Below, in pieces: positions 56,306 to 58,341 of a stretch of 58,341 nt of DNA. Source of the DNA: Actinomycetes bacterium (lineage in GTDB: Bacteria > Actinomycetota > Acidimicrobiia > Acidimicrobiales > Bog-793); the NCBI GenBank assembly GCA_021809425.1, contig JAKBAA010000008.1, positions 1 through 58,341 on the forward strand, written 5' to 3'. The notes under the pieces are model-generated. The model made no database searches. It saw only the letters and a program-made list of their open reading frames with translations, and was not told where the DNA came from. Numbering within the stretch: the first letter of the stretch is position 1; every line of letters starts with the position of its first letter. The translations under genes were made by a program, and so were the position numbers.

Positions 56306-57420
56306 CCGCCGACCGGCCGGGTGGGCCCGACGCCTCGGCCGTCGGGGAGCGGCTCCTCGAGCGCACCGAGCAGCTCGTCGCCGTCCCGTCGGTGAGCCGC
56401 GGCGAGGCGGCCCTCGCCGACCGGGTCGCCGCCGAGCTGTCGGGTCATGCCCACCTCGAGGTGACCCGGGTCGGCGACAACCTGGTGGCGCGCACCGAGC
56501 TCCGTCGGCCCACCCGTGTCGTGCTCGCCGGCCACCTCGACACCGTGCCGGCCGCCGGGAACGCCACCCCCCGGCGCGAGGGCGGCGTGCTCCACGGGCT
56601 CGGTAGCGCCGACATGAAGGGCGGTGTCGCCGTCCTGCTCGCGCTGGCGGAGCTCCCCGAGCCTGCCTCGGACTGCACCTTCGTCCTGTACGCCCGTGAG
56701 GAGATCGACCGTGCCGAGTCGGGGCTCCTCGAGCTGGAGGCGAGCCGGCCCGACCTGCTCCGTGCCGACGTCGCCGTGCTGCTCGAGCCGACGGCCGCCC
56801 GCGTCGAGGCGGGTTGCCAGGGTGTGCTGAAGGTGCGGGTGGTGCTGCGCGGTCGCCGGGCGCACGTGGCACGCCCGTGGGTCGGCCGCAACGCCGTCCA
56901 CCGCCTCGGGACGCTCCTCGCCGCGGTGGCCGGGTTCGGCGACCGGCGCCCGGTGGTCGGTGGGTGCGAGTACCGGGAGAGCCTCCAGGCCGTCCAGGTG
57001 TCCGGCGGGGGCGCCTCCAACGTGGTGCCCGACGAGGCCAGCGCGCTCGTCGTCTACCGCTTCGCCCCCGACAAGGGAGCGGACGAGGCCCTCGCCGTGC
57101 TCGGCGACCTGCTCGCCCCGACGATGGAGGCGGGCGACGAGCTCGCCCTCCTCGACGCCGCCCCGCCGGCTCCGCCCCGCCTCGACCACCCGGTGCTCGA
57201 GGCGCTCGTGACGGCGAGCGGCCACCCGGCGACGGCCAAGCTCGCCTGGACCGACGCCGCCTTCTTCGCCGAGCGTGGCGTGCCGGCGGCCAACTTCGGT
57301 CCGGGCGACCCGCTGCTCGCCCACGCGCCCGACGAGCAGGTCACCGCCGCCGAGCTCGCCGCCACCTACCGGGCGCTCGTCGCCGTCCTCGAACGACCGC
57401 TCGCCGGTCGGCCCGCCTAG
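56302..57420 (+). CDS. dapE: Succinyl-diaminopimelate desuccinylase, probable CTG start
   Basis: 372 residues from CTG. M20 motifs: LLERTEQLVAVPSVSRGEAAL at the N-terminus, VLAGHLDTVPAAG (metal His/Asp), LGSADMKGGVAVLLAL (bridging Asp), AREEIDRAESGLLEL (catalytic and metal Glu), VLLEPTAARVEAG, a dimerisation domain (GRRAHVARPWVGRNAVHRLG) and GPGDPLLAHAPDEQV (metal His). It removes succinate to give LL-DAP. An in-frame stop at 56284 and the conserved N-terminal helix leave CTG 56302, overlapping the dapD stop, as the best start; the first canonical codon, GTG 56392, would delete that helix. Its stop interlocks with that of lexA. Confidence 0.92.
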
Positions 57421-58049
57421 AGCTTGCGAAGGACCGTCACGACCTTCCCGTACATGCGCACGTCGGCTGGCGCGAGCTCGATCTCGTCGTAGGCCGGGTT
57501 CGACGGCACGAGCACGACCTTGCCGCGTCGCCGCTGCAACGTCTTCACTGTCGCCTCCTCCCCCGGGATGCCGGCCACGACCAGCTCCCCGGGGGTGGCG
57601 TCGGGCTGGCTGCGGACGACGACGTAGTCACCGGCGAGGATCCCTGAGCCGGTCATCGAGTCGCCGCGCACCCGCAGCATGAACAGCGGGCCGTCGCCGG
57701 TGAGGTCGGCGGGAAGCGGCAGCACGTCCTCGACATGCTCCTCTGCCAGCACGCCGGTGCCGGCGGCCACATCGCCGACGAGCGGCACGTGGGTCACCGG
57801 CCGCGACGCCATCGCCGCGCCCGACGTCGGCTCGAACTGCACCACGATCGCCCTCGGCTTGCTCGGATCGCGCTGCAGGTAGCCCTCCTGCTGGAGCACC
57901 TGGAGGTGCGCATGCACGGTCGACGAGGACGTCAGCCCGACCGCCTCGCCGATCTCCCGGACCGACGGCGGGTAGCCGCGCCCGCGGACGTGCTCGGCGA
58001 TGAACTCGAGGATCTGGCGGCGCTTCCCGCTGAGGGCCCGTTCCGACAT
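57417..58049 (-). CDS. lexA: LexA SOS repressor
   Basis: 210 residues. N-terminal winged helix (ALSGKRRQILEFIAEHVRGR; SVREIGEAVGLTSSSTVHAHL, then YLQRDPSKPRAI), the self-cleavage Ala-Gly in VGDVAAGTGVLAEE, catalytic Ser in RVRGDSMTGSGILAGDYVVV and Lys in EEATVKTLQ. It represses DNA-damage genes until RecA filaments trigger cleavage. Three LexA boxes lie upstream, one against the putative promoter, so it should repress itself. The stop TAG shares the palindrome CTAG with the convergent dapE stop. ATG at 58049 is followed immediately by the conserved domain; longer N-terminal readings would run through the boxes. Confidence 0.96.
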   Translation of the reverse strand: MSERALSGKRRQILEFIAEHVRGRGYPPSVREIGEAVGLTSSSTVHAHLQVLQQEGYLQRDPSKPRAIVVQFEPTSGAAMASRPVTHVPLVGDVAAGTGVLAEEHVEDVLPLPADLTGDGPLFMLRVRGDSMTGSGILAGDYVVVRSQPDATPGELVVAGIPGEEATVKTLQRRRGKVVLVPSNPAYDEIELAPADVRMYGKVVTVLRKL

Positions 58050-58091
58050 GGTCGCGTCTCCGTTCCGCTCGGGGGGGTGGGGCGTCACGCC

Positions 58092-58097
58092 AGCGTA
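58092..58097 (-). promoter_or_regulatory. -10-like hexamer TACGCT for lexA
   Basis: TACGCT on the minus strand lies 43 bp before the lexA ATG; the first LexA box begins 22 bp further upstream, over the -35 position. Confidence 0.45.
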
Positions 58098-58118
58098 CGG
58101 CGCTGTCACACCCGCACG

Positions 58119-58132
58119 CAAACATACGTTCG
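58119..58132. promoter_or_regulatory. LexA box 1 (one mismatch)
   Basis: CAAACATACGTTCG matches the actinobacterial box cGAAC-N4-GTTCg except for A in place of the first G. Confidence 0.7.
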
Positions 58133-58133
58133 T

Positions 58134-58147
58134 GGAACACGAGTTCG
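58134..58147. promoter_or_regulatory. LexA box 2
   Basis: GGAACACGAGTTCG contains a perfect GAAC-N4-GTTC core, one base after box 1. Confidence 0.8.
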
Positions 58148-58191
58148 TTCGACCCTTGACGAGTGGGAGCGCGCAGCGCGACCGTGTGGTG

Positions 58192-58205
58192 CGAACACAC
58201 GTTCG
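58192..58205. promoter_or_regulatory. LexA box 3
   Basis: CGAACACACGTTCG is a full match to the consensus. It lies 35 bp upstream of the divergent ATG at 58240, so it likely controls that gene. Confidence 0.88.
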
Positions 58206-58239
58206 ATGGGCGGGCAGGTCCGGAGGACAGGAGGCCACG

Positions 58240-58341
58240 ATGGCAGCGATCGCGTACCCCACGCTCGGCACGGCGCCCCGACGTGGCGCCCCGGCGGGCG
58301 CCTCGCGGCCGCGCCCCGCCACCGCAGCCGGCCCCCGCCCC
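58240..58341 (+). CDS. Start of a divergent, LexA-controlled gene (truncated by window end)
   Basis: ATG at 58240 with AGGAGG 5 nt upstream opens a frame of 34 codons to the window edge (MAAIAYPTLGTAPRRGAP and an Arg/Pro/Ala-rich continuation), with no stop. Only the N-terminus is visible, and it looks disordered. In many actinobacteria the gene divergent from lexA is a short SOS-induced LysM/cell-division inhibitor (Rv2719c type); position and the perfect LexA box 35 bp upstream fit this, but no domain can be seen here. Confidence 0.65.
   Translation, partial: MAAIAYPTLGTAPRRGAPAGASRPRPATAAGPRP

Overview
The window is very GC-rich DNA (well over 70% by eye) with densely packed protein genes and no rRNA, tRNA, insertion sequence or CRISPR array that I can see. 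Gene families and order point to Actinomycetota: a WhiB factor, a PdtaS kinase, a ScbR-type TetR regulator, F420 biosynthesis genes (cofD, cofE), a FolP2-type DHPS paralogue, a biotin carboxylase/BCCP fusion, a DUF5719 protein, and LexA boxes of the GAAC-N4-GTTC type. The mixture fits an Acidimicrobiia-like lineage better than Mycobacterium or Streptomyces, but that placement is inference.

Layout. 1-5010 (minus): a large secreted Ig-repeat protein running off the left edge, a ScbR-like repressor, and an NfeD/SPFH membrane pair. 5152-10194 (plus): DUF3107, two ArsA-like ATPases, a PHP hydrolase and the sensor kinase PdtaS, facing a WhiB1-like gene. 10971-17294: an SGNH hydrolase (plus), then a minus run of pyrophosphatase, inositol phosphatase, holA, folP2-like, thioredoxin-TPR, a flavin/F420 oxidoreductase and a conserved unknown. 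17502-24696: pgi, a PilZ protein, a nitroreductase, a rhodanese-ThiF fusion, dienelactone hydrolase, a PRC-barrel protein and an M20 amidohydrolase. 24719-27377: acyl-CoA carboxylase alpha chain and, divergently, its biotin ligase. 27384-38222: a cell-surface glycan cluster (rmlB, rmlD, wbbL-like, sugar nucleotidyltransferase, epimerase-like protein, two GT4 enzymes, rmd-like reductase) that encloses cofD-cofE. 38574-43213: a polytopic GT2 protein and a DUF5719 protein. 43290-50517: ftsH, a CPBP protease, phosphomannomutase, a Trm112-like protein, a TobH-like SIS protein and ahcY. 50798-57420: miaA, dapF, hflX, dapC, dapD, dapE, supplying the succinylase branch of lysine/DAP synthesis. 57417-58341: lexA and the first codons of a divergent, probably SOS-controlled gene.

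Themes across the window. (1) Genes within operons are joined by 4-bp NTGA start/stop overlaps, and in two cases (cofD, dapE) the only start that keeps the conserved N-terminus is CTG. (2) Many first genes have a TA-N3-T hexamer 6-10 nt before the start codon and no Shine-Dalgarno, which suggests leaderless transcripts. (3) Short GC-rich tandem repeats fill convergent junctions; one 76-bp gap is exactly two 38-bp copies. (4) The miaA gene has a leader of about 166 nt with mutually exclusive hairpins that matches no RNA class I recognise. This leader is the best candidate here for something undescribed.
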